Of a stretch of 25,000 bases of DNA, positions 14,876-21,114 are shown one piece after another. The notes beneath the pieces are model-generated. The model was not told the origin of the DNA, ran no database searches, and worked only from the letters and a program-made list of their open reading frames with translations. Source of the DNA: a virus; the IMG/VR virus record IMGVR_UViG_3300042691_045951, positions 1-25,000 of that record; one strand, written 5' to 3'. Every line of letters begins with the position of its first letter. Positions within the stretch are counted from its first letter, which is position 1. The position numbers and the translations under genes were made by a program.

Positions 14876-15304
14876 TTATGACATTGTGATTAGGTATCTC
14901 AATTTGTTGATATCACCAATCAATTCATCTAACTTGTTTTGAATATCCGAATCGTTTTTGAAAACCGTTTTTCGGTAGTTATCATACAATTCAACATAAG
15001 ATGCTAGATATTCTTCGAGATTAACATCAGATAAGTCTACTAAAGGTGGAGGTGTTCCAACTCCTTTAATTGAAACTCGTCCATATTTACCCATTGACAT
15101 TTCCATGATATTGTCGATGTCTCCAACAACGCTTTCGTAGAATGCTCCAAGAGCCTTGTGTAGATCGCCTACTTCAGTTTGCCAATGCCAAACGTGTATT
15201 TGGTCTCTAAGCGAAAAGCTTTGCATAGCAAACATTGAATGGTTTCTGTCTGTTGTGTATTTAGCTGCTTCGTTTAGAAATTCGTCGTAATTTAGAATTT
15301 TCAT
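14876..15304 (-). CDS. Dps/ferritin-like protein with a capsid-targeting-like N-terminus
   Basis: I start it at MKILNYDEF (142 residues) rather than 9 codons earlier, because this puts it in line with the N-terminal peptide of three other proteins here; an LNE site precedes Ala13. The core IHVWHWQTEVGDLHKALGAF (36-55) and VVGDIDNIMEM (59-69) is Dps-like. H37, H49, D64 and E68 have exactly the spacing of four of the five Dps ferroxidase ligands (H51, H63, D78, E82 in E. coli). The fifth (D67) would be Gly53, although Glu57 is near. Related ferritin-like proteins occur in other T4-like phages. Dps proteins bind iron and DNA and protect DNA from oxidants. The last helix region (ELYDNYRKTVFKN to the end) completes a four-helix bundle. 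The CTS-like start suggests packaging with the DNA. Confidence 0.72.
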   Translation of the reverse strand: MKILNYDEFLNEAAKYTTDRNHSMFAMQSFSLRDQIHVWHWQTEVGDLHKALGAFYESVVGDIDNIMEMSMGKYGRVSIKGVGTPPPLVDLSDVNLEEYLASYVELYDNYRKTVFKNDSDIQNKLDELIGDINKLRYLITMS

Positions 15305-15321
15305 GACTTTGTTATTTTTAC

Positions 15322-15329
15322 TATATATC
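15322..15329 (-). promoter_or_regulatory. Candidate GATATATA box before the Dps-like gene
   Basis: The minus strand reads TGATATATAGTAAAAA, starting at the stop of the upstream gene and about 17 bases before the ATG at 15304. ATATATAGTAAAAA also precedes the glycosyltransferase gene, another gene with a CTS-like start. Confidence 0.3.
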
Positions 15330-15816
15330 AAATCTTTTTAAGGCACTTAATCATTGGAGCAGGATCCATAGTCACGTCTTCCATTACCCAAACAAGTCCT
15401 CTTTTTTTACAACCGGCATCTTCAAAAACCTGGTCGAATCTTTTAGTAAATTCGGTTCTTTCTTTTGCATTACCAACTACTCTATTTACAAAGTACAATT
15501 GAACTCCGAGAACATCAAAATATATTGGATTCGAATGGTTTTCAATAGTTACTCCATATTTCTTGGAGATAGGTTCCATTTCCTTCGAGATCATATCGAG
15601 TAAGAAAGGAGATGCACTTACTAATTCTATGCCTTTTGTTTGTATACATTCCAATAAAACATACAAATTCAAATGGTCATCATCTTCTGTGGTATGGCAA
15701 CCTATAATGAAATTGTATTTTGGATGCTCGGATCGCATATTAACTGCTTCCCACATATCGAAGAATTTAGTCTCCGATTCTCCTATAAATTCGTTAAATG
15801 ATAAAAAGCTTTTCAT
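15328..15816 (-). CDS. Hypothetical protein with a capsid-targeting-like N-terminus
   Basis: This 162-residue protein has an unknown function. The start MKSFLSFNEFIGESETK fits the shared peptide, with an IGE site before Ser14. The rest is alpha/beta: KYNFIIGCHTTEDDDHLNLYVLLECI, a helix (PFLLDMISKEMEPISKKYG), the strand pair IYFDVLGVQLYFVNRVVGN, then ERTEFTKRFDQVFE and a final VWVMEDV strand. The strand-helix arrangement and the word VVGNAKERTEF hint at a nucleotidyltransferase- or nucleotide-hydrolase-like fold, but I cannot name one. It lies 14 bases after the clamp-loader gene, with the inverted repeat GAGATAAATATCTC just before its ATG. Confidence 0.6.
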   Translation of the reverse strand: MKSFLSFNEFIGESETKFFDMWEAVNMRSEHPKYNFIIGCHTTEDDDHLNLYVLLECIQTKGIELVSASPFLLDMISKEMEPISKKYGVTIENHSNPIYFDVLGVQLYFVNRVVGNAKERTEFTKRFDQVFEDAGCKKRGLVWVMEDVTMDPAPMIKCLKKI

Positions 15817-15830
15817 GAGATATTTATCTC

Positions 15831-16784
15831 TTAGGATCTGACAATAACTTGTATCTTATAGACCAAAGAAAGCATAGCTATTACTGGATCAATAACAAAT
15901 CGGGATTCGTAAGAGTGTTTGTTTACTTCGTAACAAATTTCACCAACTTTACGCATTAGTTGAGGTTTTTCAGATTGAATATATTCGATGAAATCTGTTC
16001 CTAAAGCCTGAATAACATCATCGACTTTTGCTGAATAATTTGATACAAGATATTGGTAATTCTTGATTTCGTTATTGCCTGGATTGAAGATGTGTTCATA
16101 AAGATCCTTGAATACACCATGGAATTTTCGAACGTCATCTAATGTGATTTTAGTTCTTCCTTCGGCATGATAACCTTGAAGGACATTAATAGTTGCTCGA
16201 AGATCTGGGAATTTTCTTCTTACCAATTCAATAAGAGCATCCTTTTCGATATCCATTCCTTCGGTCTTGATTATTTCGTAGACTCTTTTGAAGTATTTCT
16301 TTTCGATTTCTTGTTCTTCAATATCAGAAAAATCGAAGTTGATGCATTCAAATCTGGATTGGATGTTATCAGGAATCTTATTGAAATAATTGCAGGTTGC
16401 AATAAATCTCGCGGTTTTTTCGAATTGTTCGATAGTACCACGAAGAGCTTTCATATATTGATCTGATACACCATCAAACTCGTCTAGAATAACGACTTTT
16501 AATTTTCTTTCTCCGTCGATTACAGAAAGAGTTGAGCAAAATTCAGTAATTTTTGTACGAACAACGTCAACTCCAGTTTCAGATGAGCAGTTGATGTACA
16601 TGTGAGGATGATTCGACGCAAGAATCTTTGCCGAGCTTGTTTTACCTGACCCAGGTCCACCATAGAATAAAAGATTTTGGTATACACCATTTTTTAGTTT
16701 GTTGAATACTCGATCTGGAACAATCAATTCATCTAGATCGGTTGGACGATATCGTTCCGTCCATAGTAATTTTTTTGGATTCAT
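15831..16784 (-). CDS. Clamp-loader ATPase subunit (T4 gp44-like, AAA+)
   Basis: This 317-residue protein (T4 gp44 has 319) loads the sliding clamp onto primed DNA. Motifs in order: LWTERYRPTDLDELI (7-21), typical of RFC/gp44 N-termini; Walker A GGPGSGKTS (42-50); Walker B VVILDEFDG (97-105); sensor 1 IATCNYFNKIP (128-138); and the SRF motif (143-145), which in clamp loaders supplies the arginine finger. The C-terminal helical collar domain follows from about 230. The small partner subunit may be the 12649-13056 gene. All ATPase residues are present. Confidence 0.93.
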   Translation of the reverse strand: MNPKKLLWTERYRPTDLDELIVPDRVFNKLKNGVYQNLLFYGGPGSGKTSSAKILASNHPHMYINCSSETGVDVVRTKITEFCSTLSVIDGERKLKVVILDEFDGVSDQYMKALRGTIEQFEKTARFIATCNYFNKIPDNIQSRFECINFDFSDIEEQEIEKKYFKRVYEIIKTEGMDIEKDALIELVRRKFPDLRATINVLQGYHAEGRTKITLDDVRKFHGVFKDLYEHIFNPGNNEIKNYQYLVSNYSAKVDDVIQALGTDFIEYIQSEKPQLMRKVGEICYEVNKHSYESRFVIDPVIAMLSLVYKIQVIVRS

Positions 16785-16802
16785 ATTATTTATATGTGGT
16801 TT

Positions 16803-17027
16803 TTATCTTTCTAGAATAACAAAAGTTCCGAATTCTCTATCAAAAACTTGTAGCAGATTTTCGTAATCACCGGACATCATTTCGGCATTGATTTCTCCTC
16901 TTTTCTTTGGATCCCATCCCAATTGACGTCCAAAGTCTTGTGCCATCCCTAGTAAAACGTAGGCATTACCTTGAGGGCCTGTTAAGTCTATGACTATAGG
17001 GCCAGATTTTTCTTTTTTACGAATCAT
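16803..17027 (-). CDS. Conserved phage hypothetical protein
   Basis: This 74-residue protein has the core GPIVIDLTGPQGNAYVLLGMAQDFGRQLG (9-37) and a C-terminal DREFGTFVILER. From memory, small proteins with an IDLTGP-x-GNA core occur widely in large phages with no known function. The first half looks like a strand, Gly-rich turn and helix, perhaps a nucleotide or small-ligand pocket. It overlaps the upstream gene's stop by 4 bases (ATGA) and precedes the clamp loader by 18 bases. Confidence 0.7.
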   Translation of the reverse strand: MIRKKEKSGPIVIDLTGPQGNAYVLLGMAQDFGRQLGWDPKKRGEINAEMMSGDYENLLQVFDREFGTFVILER

Positions 17028-17218
17028 GATAGTTTTTGTTTGATGTTTCTACGATTGATTGATAGATCGAAAATAAAGCCAGAGAGAAATAGCTTCATAG
17101 AAATCGATTTTCTACAATTTGCATCTACATACTCGATGGTTTTATTCCAATCTAGATTGTGCTTGGTAACTAACATATCGATTAGCTCCAATGTTGGGTT
17201 AGTTGTTGGGTTTTTCAT
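17024..17218 (-). CDS. Small hypothetical protein
   Basis: This 64-residue protein starts at MKNPTTNPTLELIDML. The start at 17218 sits one base before the preceding stop; a start 9 codons further up would overlap that gene by 26 bases. It is helical, with the segments LELIDMLVTKHNLDWNKTIEYVD and SISMKLFLSGFIFDLSINRR. The first part resembles a small helical DNA-binding or ubiquitin-associated-like helix pair, but no family is recognised. Confidence 0.55.
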   Translation of the reverse strand: MKNPTTNPTLELIDMLVTKHNLDWNKTIEYVDANCRKSISMKLFLSGFIFDLSINRRNIKQKLS

Positions 17219-17219
17219 A

Positions 17220-17411
17220 TTATTCAGATACGGTTTGATAAGCAAAGATTAGAGTTAAGCAAAGGGACATGAAGGTAAACCCAATTTCATTGAGTACTCC
17301 AGCAAATTGAATATGATTTTGCACGGTACCTTGCATCATTCCGAGAGTAATGAAAATGAAGAAGATAGTAGCAATTAAATTTCCGGTTCGTTTAAGTGTT
17401 TTGTTTTGCAT
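17220..17411 (-). CDS. Small membrane protein with two membrane segments
   Basis: This 63-residue protein has two hydrophobic stretches (about 11-28, LIATIFFIFITLGMMQ, and 38-58, GVLNEIGFTFMSLCLTLIFAY) joined by a short polar loop. No family recognised. It is the first gene of a minus-strand unit: its ATG is 7 bases downstream of the third 29-bp near-palindrome, back to back with the plus-strand decarboxylase-Rieske operon. Confidence 0.6.
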   Translation of the reverse strand: MQNKTLKRTGNLIATIFFIFITLGMMQGTVQNHIQFAGVLNEIGFTFMSLCLTLIFAYQTVSE

Positions 17412-17418
17412 ATATGGT

Positions 17419-17447
17419 GTATTAAATTTATAGTATAAAAATAATAC
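17419..17447 (-). promoter_or_regulatory. 29-bp near-palindrome upstream of a start codon (copy 3)
   Basis: Exact third copy of the near-palindrome at 141-169, 7 bases upstream of the ATG at 17411. That it survives where the neighbouring terminator does not argues that the palindrome has its own function. Confidence 0.5.
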
Positions 17448-17501
17448 TTATTTTCTAAATAAAAAAATTTTCGGTCACTTTTTTTTCAAAAGTTATTAAC
17501 A
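17419..17501. repeat. Diverged third copy of the boundary repeat
   Basis: The 29-bp near-palindrome (17419-17447) is exact, and the AAAGTTATTAACA element (17489-17501) is kept. The terminator hairpin between them is replaced by unrelated sequence. The distance between the two elements is 41 bases here and 31 in the two other copies, about one helical turn more. No gene ends here, so no terminator is needed. Confidence 0.75.
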
Positions 17502-17532
17502 TTTTTATGTTAACTAGTTTTCCGCGGGAAAA
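17496..17532. promoter_or_regulatory. Two inverted repeats in the divergent promoter region
   Basis: TTAACAT and ATGTTAA (17496-17513) surround TTTT. Five bases on, TTTTCC and GGAAAA (17518-17532) surround GCG in TTTTCCGCGGGAAAA. Both lie within 70 bases upstream of the plus-strand decarboxylase start, so one may be an operator for that operon. The G/C-rich centre stands out in this A/T-rich gap. Confidence 0.4.
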
Positions 17533-17565
17533 AAGGATAAATAAAACAAAAAATCTTATTGCCTT

Positions 17566-17982
17566 ATGTTTAACCCAATTCATCAGCACTTATTAGTAAA
17601 GTGCTCAATCAAAAAAACCATTAGAGAAGTTGAGGTACTTAATCAATGGTTTAGAGATCTAGTTGCAAAAGTTGGAATGAAAGTCGTTGCCGGACCTACT
17701 TCTGTAATGGTAGATGAACCTGGAAACGAAGGATTGACCGGAACTGTCACACTGGCAACATCCCACGCATCCATTCATATCTGGGACGAAGCGGAAAATC
17801 CGTTTCTTCAATTTGACATCTATTCATGCAAATGTTATGAGACTTCTGTTGTACTAGAACATATAAATAATGCATTCGAAATCGATGAGTATGAATATAT
17901 GCTCGTAGATAGAAATGACAATTTAACTGTGGTCGATCAAAAGGCCGGTAAGTACGAACAAAATTTAATAACAAATGAATAA
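17566..17982 (+). CDS. speD: S-adenosylmethionine decarboxylase-like pyruvoyl enzyme
   Basis: This 138-residue protein has the bacterial SpeD pattern: QHLLVKCSI at the start, TGTVTLATSHASIHIWDE (58-75) and LQFDIYSCKCY (81-91). Ser66 is the expected self-cleavage residue that becomes the pyruvoyl group, His71 is the processing histidine (5 residues after the serine, as in Thermotoga S63/H68), and Cys88 is the proton donor. The residue before the serine is Thr65, where classical enzymes have Glu. The family makes decarboxylated SAM for spermidine synthesis, but SpeD homologues have also become ornithine or arginine decarboxylases, so the substrate is uncertain. The next gene overlaps it by 8 bases (ATGAATAA), implying coupled translation. 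speD is a known auxiliary gene in T4-like cyanophages. Confidence 0.82.
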   Translation: MFNPIHQHLLVKCSIKKTIREVEVLNQWFRDLVAKVGMKVVAGPTSVMVDEPGNEGLTGTVTLATSHASIHIWDEAENPFLQFDIYSCKCYETSVVLEHINNAFEIDEYEYMLVDRNDNLTVVDQKAGKYEQNLITNE

Positions 17983-19084
17983 CATCGAAAAAACTTCAAT
18001 GAATTTGCCCTACCCAAAGATCAATATAGATCGTTGGTTTTCTCAGGAAGTACATGAAGAGGAATTGAAACACCTATTCAATGCTCCTAACTTACTTAAA
18101 TACTCAGGTCATGAACTTATAGTTCCTAATAATAATGATTACTGGGTTCCGCCTCAATTAGACAACCGTTGGATCGTAGTTAACAAAGACGGTAAAACTG
18201 AATTGGTTTCTAATGTATGTCTTCATAGACAAGCTCCTATTGTTGAAGGTAAAGGAAATTCAGCATTCTTTACATGTAAAGTTCATTGTTGGAATTACAA
18301 TAACAAAGGTAAGTTACGTTCTGCTCCTTTATTTAATGATGTTGATGGAGAATTAGAAAAGAAAGAACTTTACAATTGGAATGGACTTTTGCTTCAAGGA
18401 GGAGTTCCAGGATTCACATTAAAGGACGCAGGAGTTGACGATATCGTGGATTTCTCTAAATATCATTATGCATTCACTGACACTTTAGAACAAGATTACA
18501 ACTGGAAATCTTTCTCTGAAATCTATCTAGAAAACTATCATATCTTTGCAATCCATCCAGGATTTAACGGATTCGTTGATTGTAATAATCAAAGTTGGTT
18601 TATGCATGAAAGCGGTTCAGTACAAAGAGTTGGTATGAAAGAAACTCTAGATACTATTGCCGGATCTAAATGTTTTGAAGATTACCAAAAACTTCTTCTA
18701 AAAGCGTTTGAAGGTAGAATGCCTAGATTAGGTGCAGTTTGGATCTATTTATATCCGAACATTATGATTGATTGGTATCCTGGAGTTATTGTAGTATCGA
18801 CTATTCATCCAGTATCTCCTCAAAAATGCGTTAATTTAGTAGATTACTTCTTTGAGACTGAGATTTACGAAAAATGCCCTGAATTCTTTGAGGCTTCAAA
18901 AGTTATGTATGACGAAGTTGCAGTAGAAGATTCTTTTGCTTCCGGATATCAAGATAAAGGAAGACGAGCTCTTTATTTGAATGGAGAAACTCTTTCAGGT
19001 CCAATGGAACTTAATCAAGAAATTGGAGTTAAAGGTCTTTACGAATGGATTCGTAAAACTCATCCAAGACAATCTGAACAATAA
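17975..19084 (+). CDS. Rieske non-heme iron oxygenase, alpha-subunit type
   Basis: This 369-residue protein looks complete and active. The N-terminal Rieske domain has C82-x-H84 (SNVCLHRQAP) and C101-x2-H104 (FTCKVHCWNY), binding the [2Fe-2S] cluster, with 16 residues between. The catalytic domain has the mononuclear iron ligands H189 and H194 (ENYHIFAIHPG) and probably D319 (EVAVEDSFASGYQ), the usual two-His-one-carboxylate set. Such enzymes hydroxylate, demethylate or dealkylate small molecules and need a reductase, which is not encoded here and would come from the host. The nearest relatives probably act on aromatic, choline- or carnitine-like compounds, but the substrate cannot be read. 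It is translationally coupled to the decarboxylase, so an amine-related pathway is a reasonable guess. A strong terminator follows the stop. Confidence 0.9.
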   Translation: MNNIEKTSMNLPYPKINIDRWFSQEVHEEELKHLFNAPNLLKYSGHELIVPNNNDYWVPPQLDNRWIVVNKDGKTELVSNVCLHRQAPIVEGKGNSAFFTCKVHCWNYNNKGKLRSAPLFNDVDGELEKKELYNWNGLLLQGGVPGFTLKDAGVDDIVDFSKYHYAFTDTLEQDYNWKSFSEIYLENYHIFAIHPGFNGFVDCNNQSWFMHESGSVQRVGMKETLDTIAGSKCFEDYQKLLLKAFEGRMPRLGAVWIYLYPNIMIDWYPGVIVVSTIHPVSPQKCVNLVDYFFETEIYEKCPEFFEASKVMYDEVAVEDSFASGYQDKGRRALYLNGETLSGPMELNQEIGVKGLYEWIRKTHPRQSEQ

Positions 19085-19103
19085 AACTTATTGATTATAC
19101 AAC

Positions 19104-19129
19104 AAAAGGTCAGCGAATGCTGACCTTTT
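19104..19129. terminator. Bidirectional rho-independent terminator
   Basis: Perfect 11-base arms (AAAAGGTCAGC and GCTGACCTTTT) enclose GAAT. On the plus strand it follows the Rieske stop by 19 bases with T-rich sequence after it. On the minus strand it follows the RimK-RimB stop by 17 bases and ends in TTTTGTTG. It likely serves both converging units, more strongly the plus strand. Confidence 0.88.
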
Positions 19130-19145
19130 TTATTTTGATTTGATC

Positions 19146-20636
19146 TTAATCTTTTTTGAACTTAATACCTGCATGCTTTTGGCCTTTAGCTTCTCCGGCA
19201 GAGTATTCTCCGTCAAATGAGGTAGAAACGAAAGTTTTTGTCGGTGATACTGAACATCCGATCCTTTCCATGAATTTTCGGTTAACCAAGAACTTAGTAG
19301 ATTTGTCAGTTCTATCAACCAAAGATACGTGAACTCCTTTGTAATTTTTGCCAGCAAATTGAAGGTCTAATTCTATAATAGGTCTTTCATGAGTTTCATT
19401 ACCTACTTCAGCATTTGCATATCCGATAATTTTATTTTCGAATTTATTTCCACCTAACTCCCATTTTACCGTTTTATCTAAGACTTCCATTTTATCATAA
19501 GTCATTGAACAGGAAAGAGAACCATTACCTGTGTCAAATTTAGCAACTATATCGCCAATTCCTAATACATGAACAACTTCTCGGAATCCTACAATTTTTC
19601 TAGTGCGTATCCAGTTGGATTTGTCTTCTAAAAAGTCTAGGATATCGGCAACCACATCTATACCAGTTGCTTTCTTAAGACCTTGAGTTCCAGGAGAAGC
19701 ATTAACTTCTAGAACGTAATTTTTACCAGTCTTCTTATCAACTATAATATCAACTCCGCACCAATTACATCCAATAGCTTTTGCCGCATTAATAGCGATT
19801 TCTTCTTGTTCTTTTGATACCTTGGTTTTTTCGACGGTACCACCTAAAGAATAATTAGTTCTGAAGTCTTTCTTAACTCGATTCCTTCTCATGAAACCTA
19901 GAAGAACTGCATCAGTATCTTCCGGCTTTGGCGCATTGAATTTTCTAGAAAGTACATGAATTCTTAAATCATATTCAGAATCGATTTTCTCTTGAATAAG
20001 AACTTCTAATTTAGAATCCAGTTTCCAAAGAGTCTGAAGAACGGATTTCAAAGATGCTAAAGATTCAACTATAGAAACTCCAATTCCTTGAGATCCGGAA
20101 AGTAATTTAAGAACTACAGGAAATTTTCCACCGGTTTGTTTAACTGCTGAATCGATATTTTCTTCATTTTCAATGATAGCCATTTTAGGAACAGGAATAC
20201 CTGCATCTTGAAGAATTTTAGAAGTAACATACTTGTTTTCGCAAGCTAGAATTGAATCTAAAGTGTTAACAACAAAGAATCCAGCATCTTCTAATTTGGT
20301 TACTGCATCTCTTGTAAATGTAGATCTAACAACTCCTCTACGGGTCATAATTGCAGTATCATCTACTGAAATTCCCATAGGTTTTTTGTTATTTTTGTCA
20401 TATATAAGGAAGTCATTTTTCATGGTTTTATCTTCCTCAACTACACATGAATTGATATCGACGATACGATATTTGATTCCTCTTTTATCACATTCCTGGG
20501 CAACTGCTGGAACCGTGTAGGATTCTTCACTCATATTAGAAAGAAGAATCAATTTGATTTTGGGTTTCTTGGCTTTGGCTTCTTTAGCTTCATTCAAAGC
20601 ATTGAATTCGTCAAAGTAGAGAATTTGTCTTTTCAT
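19146..20636 (-). CDS. RimK-type ATP-grasp ligase fused to a RimB-type retropepsin-like domain
   Basis: This 496-residue fusion has three parts. Residues 1-16 (MKRQILYFDEFNALNE before Ala17) are the CTS-like peptide. About 28-345 is a RimK ATP-grasp ligase: KLLSGSQGIGVSIVES, the DLRIHVL strand, MRRNRVKKDFRTNYSLGGTV, and the metal-binding EVNASPGTQGLKKATGID. About 348-485 is a RimB-like domain (often annotated as ATP-dependent zinc protease): RKIVGFREVVHVLGIG, the aspartic protease motif KFDTGNGS, a RPIIELDL strand, and SLVDRTDKSTKFLVNRKFM. In bacteria RimK adds glutamates to ribosomal protein S6, and RimB is a separate aspartic protease acting in the same system. A writer and possible eraser in one chain is notable. 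Its start overlaps the zinc-ribbon gene by 26 bases. Confidence 0.85.
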   Translation of the reverse strand: MKRQILYFDEFNALNEAKEAKAKKPKIKLILLSNMSEESYTVPAVAQECDKRGIKYRIVDINSCVVEEDKTMKNDFLIYDKNNKKPMGISVDDTAIMTRRGVVRSTFTRDAVTKLEDAGFFVVNTLDSILACENKYVTSKILQDAGIPVPKMAIIENEENIDSAVKQTGGKFPVVLKLLSGSQGIGVSIVESLASLKSVLQTLWKLDSKLEVLIQEKIDSEYDLRIHVLSRKFNAPKPEDTDAVLLGFMRRNRVKKDFRTNYSLGGTVEKTKVSKEQEEIAINAAKAIGCNWCGVDIIVDKKTGKNYVLEVNASPGTQGLKKATGIDVVADILDFLEDKSNWIRTRKIVGFREVVHVLGIGDIVAKFDTGNGSLSCSMTYDKMEVLDKTVKWELGGNKFENKIIGYANAEVGNETHERPIIELDLQFAGKNYKGVHVSLVDRTDKSTKFLVNRKFMERIGCSVSPTKTFVSTSFDGEYSAGEAKGQKHAGIKFKKD

Positions 20637-21114
20637 TTTTTCTGATATATTTTAGAAACTTTCGTTGGTTTTCTTTAAGCAATTTTTTGTAATGGTCGGT
20701 AAAATTAACCATGGATTCTAGGACTGATTGACTTACACTTTTAGAATCCTTTACATAATATGTATAACACTTCTTACACGTGAAATTGTCTACTTTGAAA
20801 TTATCTATCCTAGATTTTATCGGTCCTTTGCAATATGCGCAATTCCAATCTAATATCTTATAGATATCCTTAACGTGTGAATAAGTGGATATCTCTCGTG
20901 TCTCTGGGTTGATGTAAGGTCGATATAAATGAGATACCTTTATCCTAGAATCTTCGATCTTAAACAAACACTGAATGAACCTGTCATCCGTCGAATTTTT
21001 GGATATGACAGGATTTTTCAGTAAAACTCTTTGATATCTTGGTTCTAGATTTTTTAGAAGAATACCAAAGCGAGTTCTTGCTTTACCTCGATTTTGTCGT
21101 ATAATTTTAACCAT
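20611..21114 (-). CDS. Zinc-ribbon protein of unknown function
   Basis: This 167-residue, basic protein starts at MVKIIRQNRGKART, overlapping the upstream stop by 8 bases (ATGGTTAA). A start 8 codons earlier is possible but overlaps more. C92, C95, C113 and C116 (NCAYCKGP and FTCKKCYT) form a four-cysteine zinc ribbon. The basic N-terminus (about 1-35) and C-terminal helix (KKLLKENQRKFLKYIRKNEK) suggest nucleic-acid binding. It could be a transcription or translation factor; I recognise no family. Its neighbours are the very charged 1044-residue protein and the RimK fusion. Confidence 0.6.
   Translation of the reverse strand: MVKIIRQNRGKARTRFGILLKNLEPRYQRVLLKNPVISKNSTDDRFIQCLFKIEDSRIKVSHLYRPYINPETREISTYSHVKDIYKILDWNCAYCKGPIKSRIDNFKVDNFTCKKCYTYYVKDSKSVSQSVLESMVNFTDHYKKLLKENQRKFLKYIRKNEKTNSLL

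Noticed and set aside
16787-16794. Exact T4 late-promoter box TATAAATA on the minus strand
   Set aside because: It lies only 2 bases before the clamp-loader ATG, so a transcript from it would start inside the gene. It is probably chance in AT-rich DNA.
17747-17974. Minus-strand frame opposite the decarboxylase gene
   Set aside because: The plus-strand frame has clear SpeD motifs and a translationally coupled neighbour; the antisense frame has no recognisable feature.
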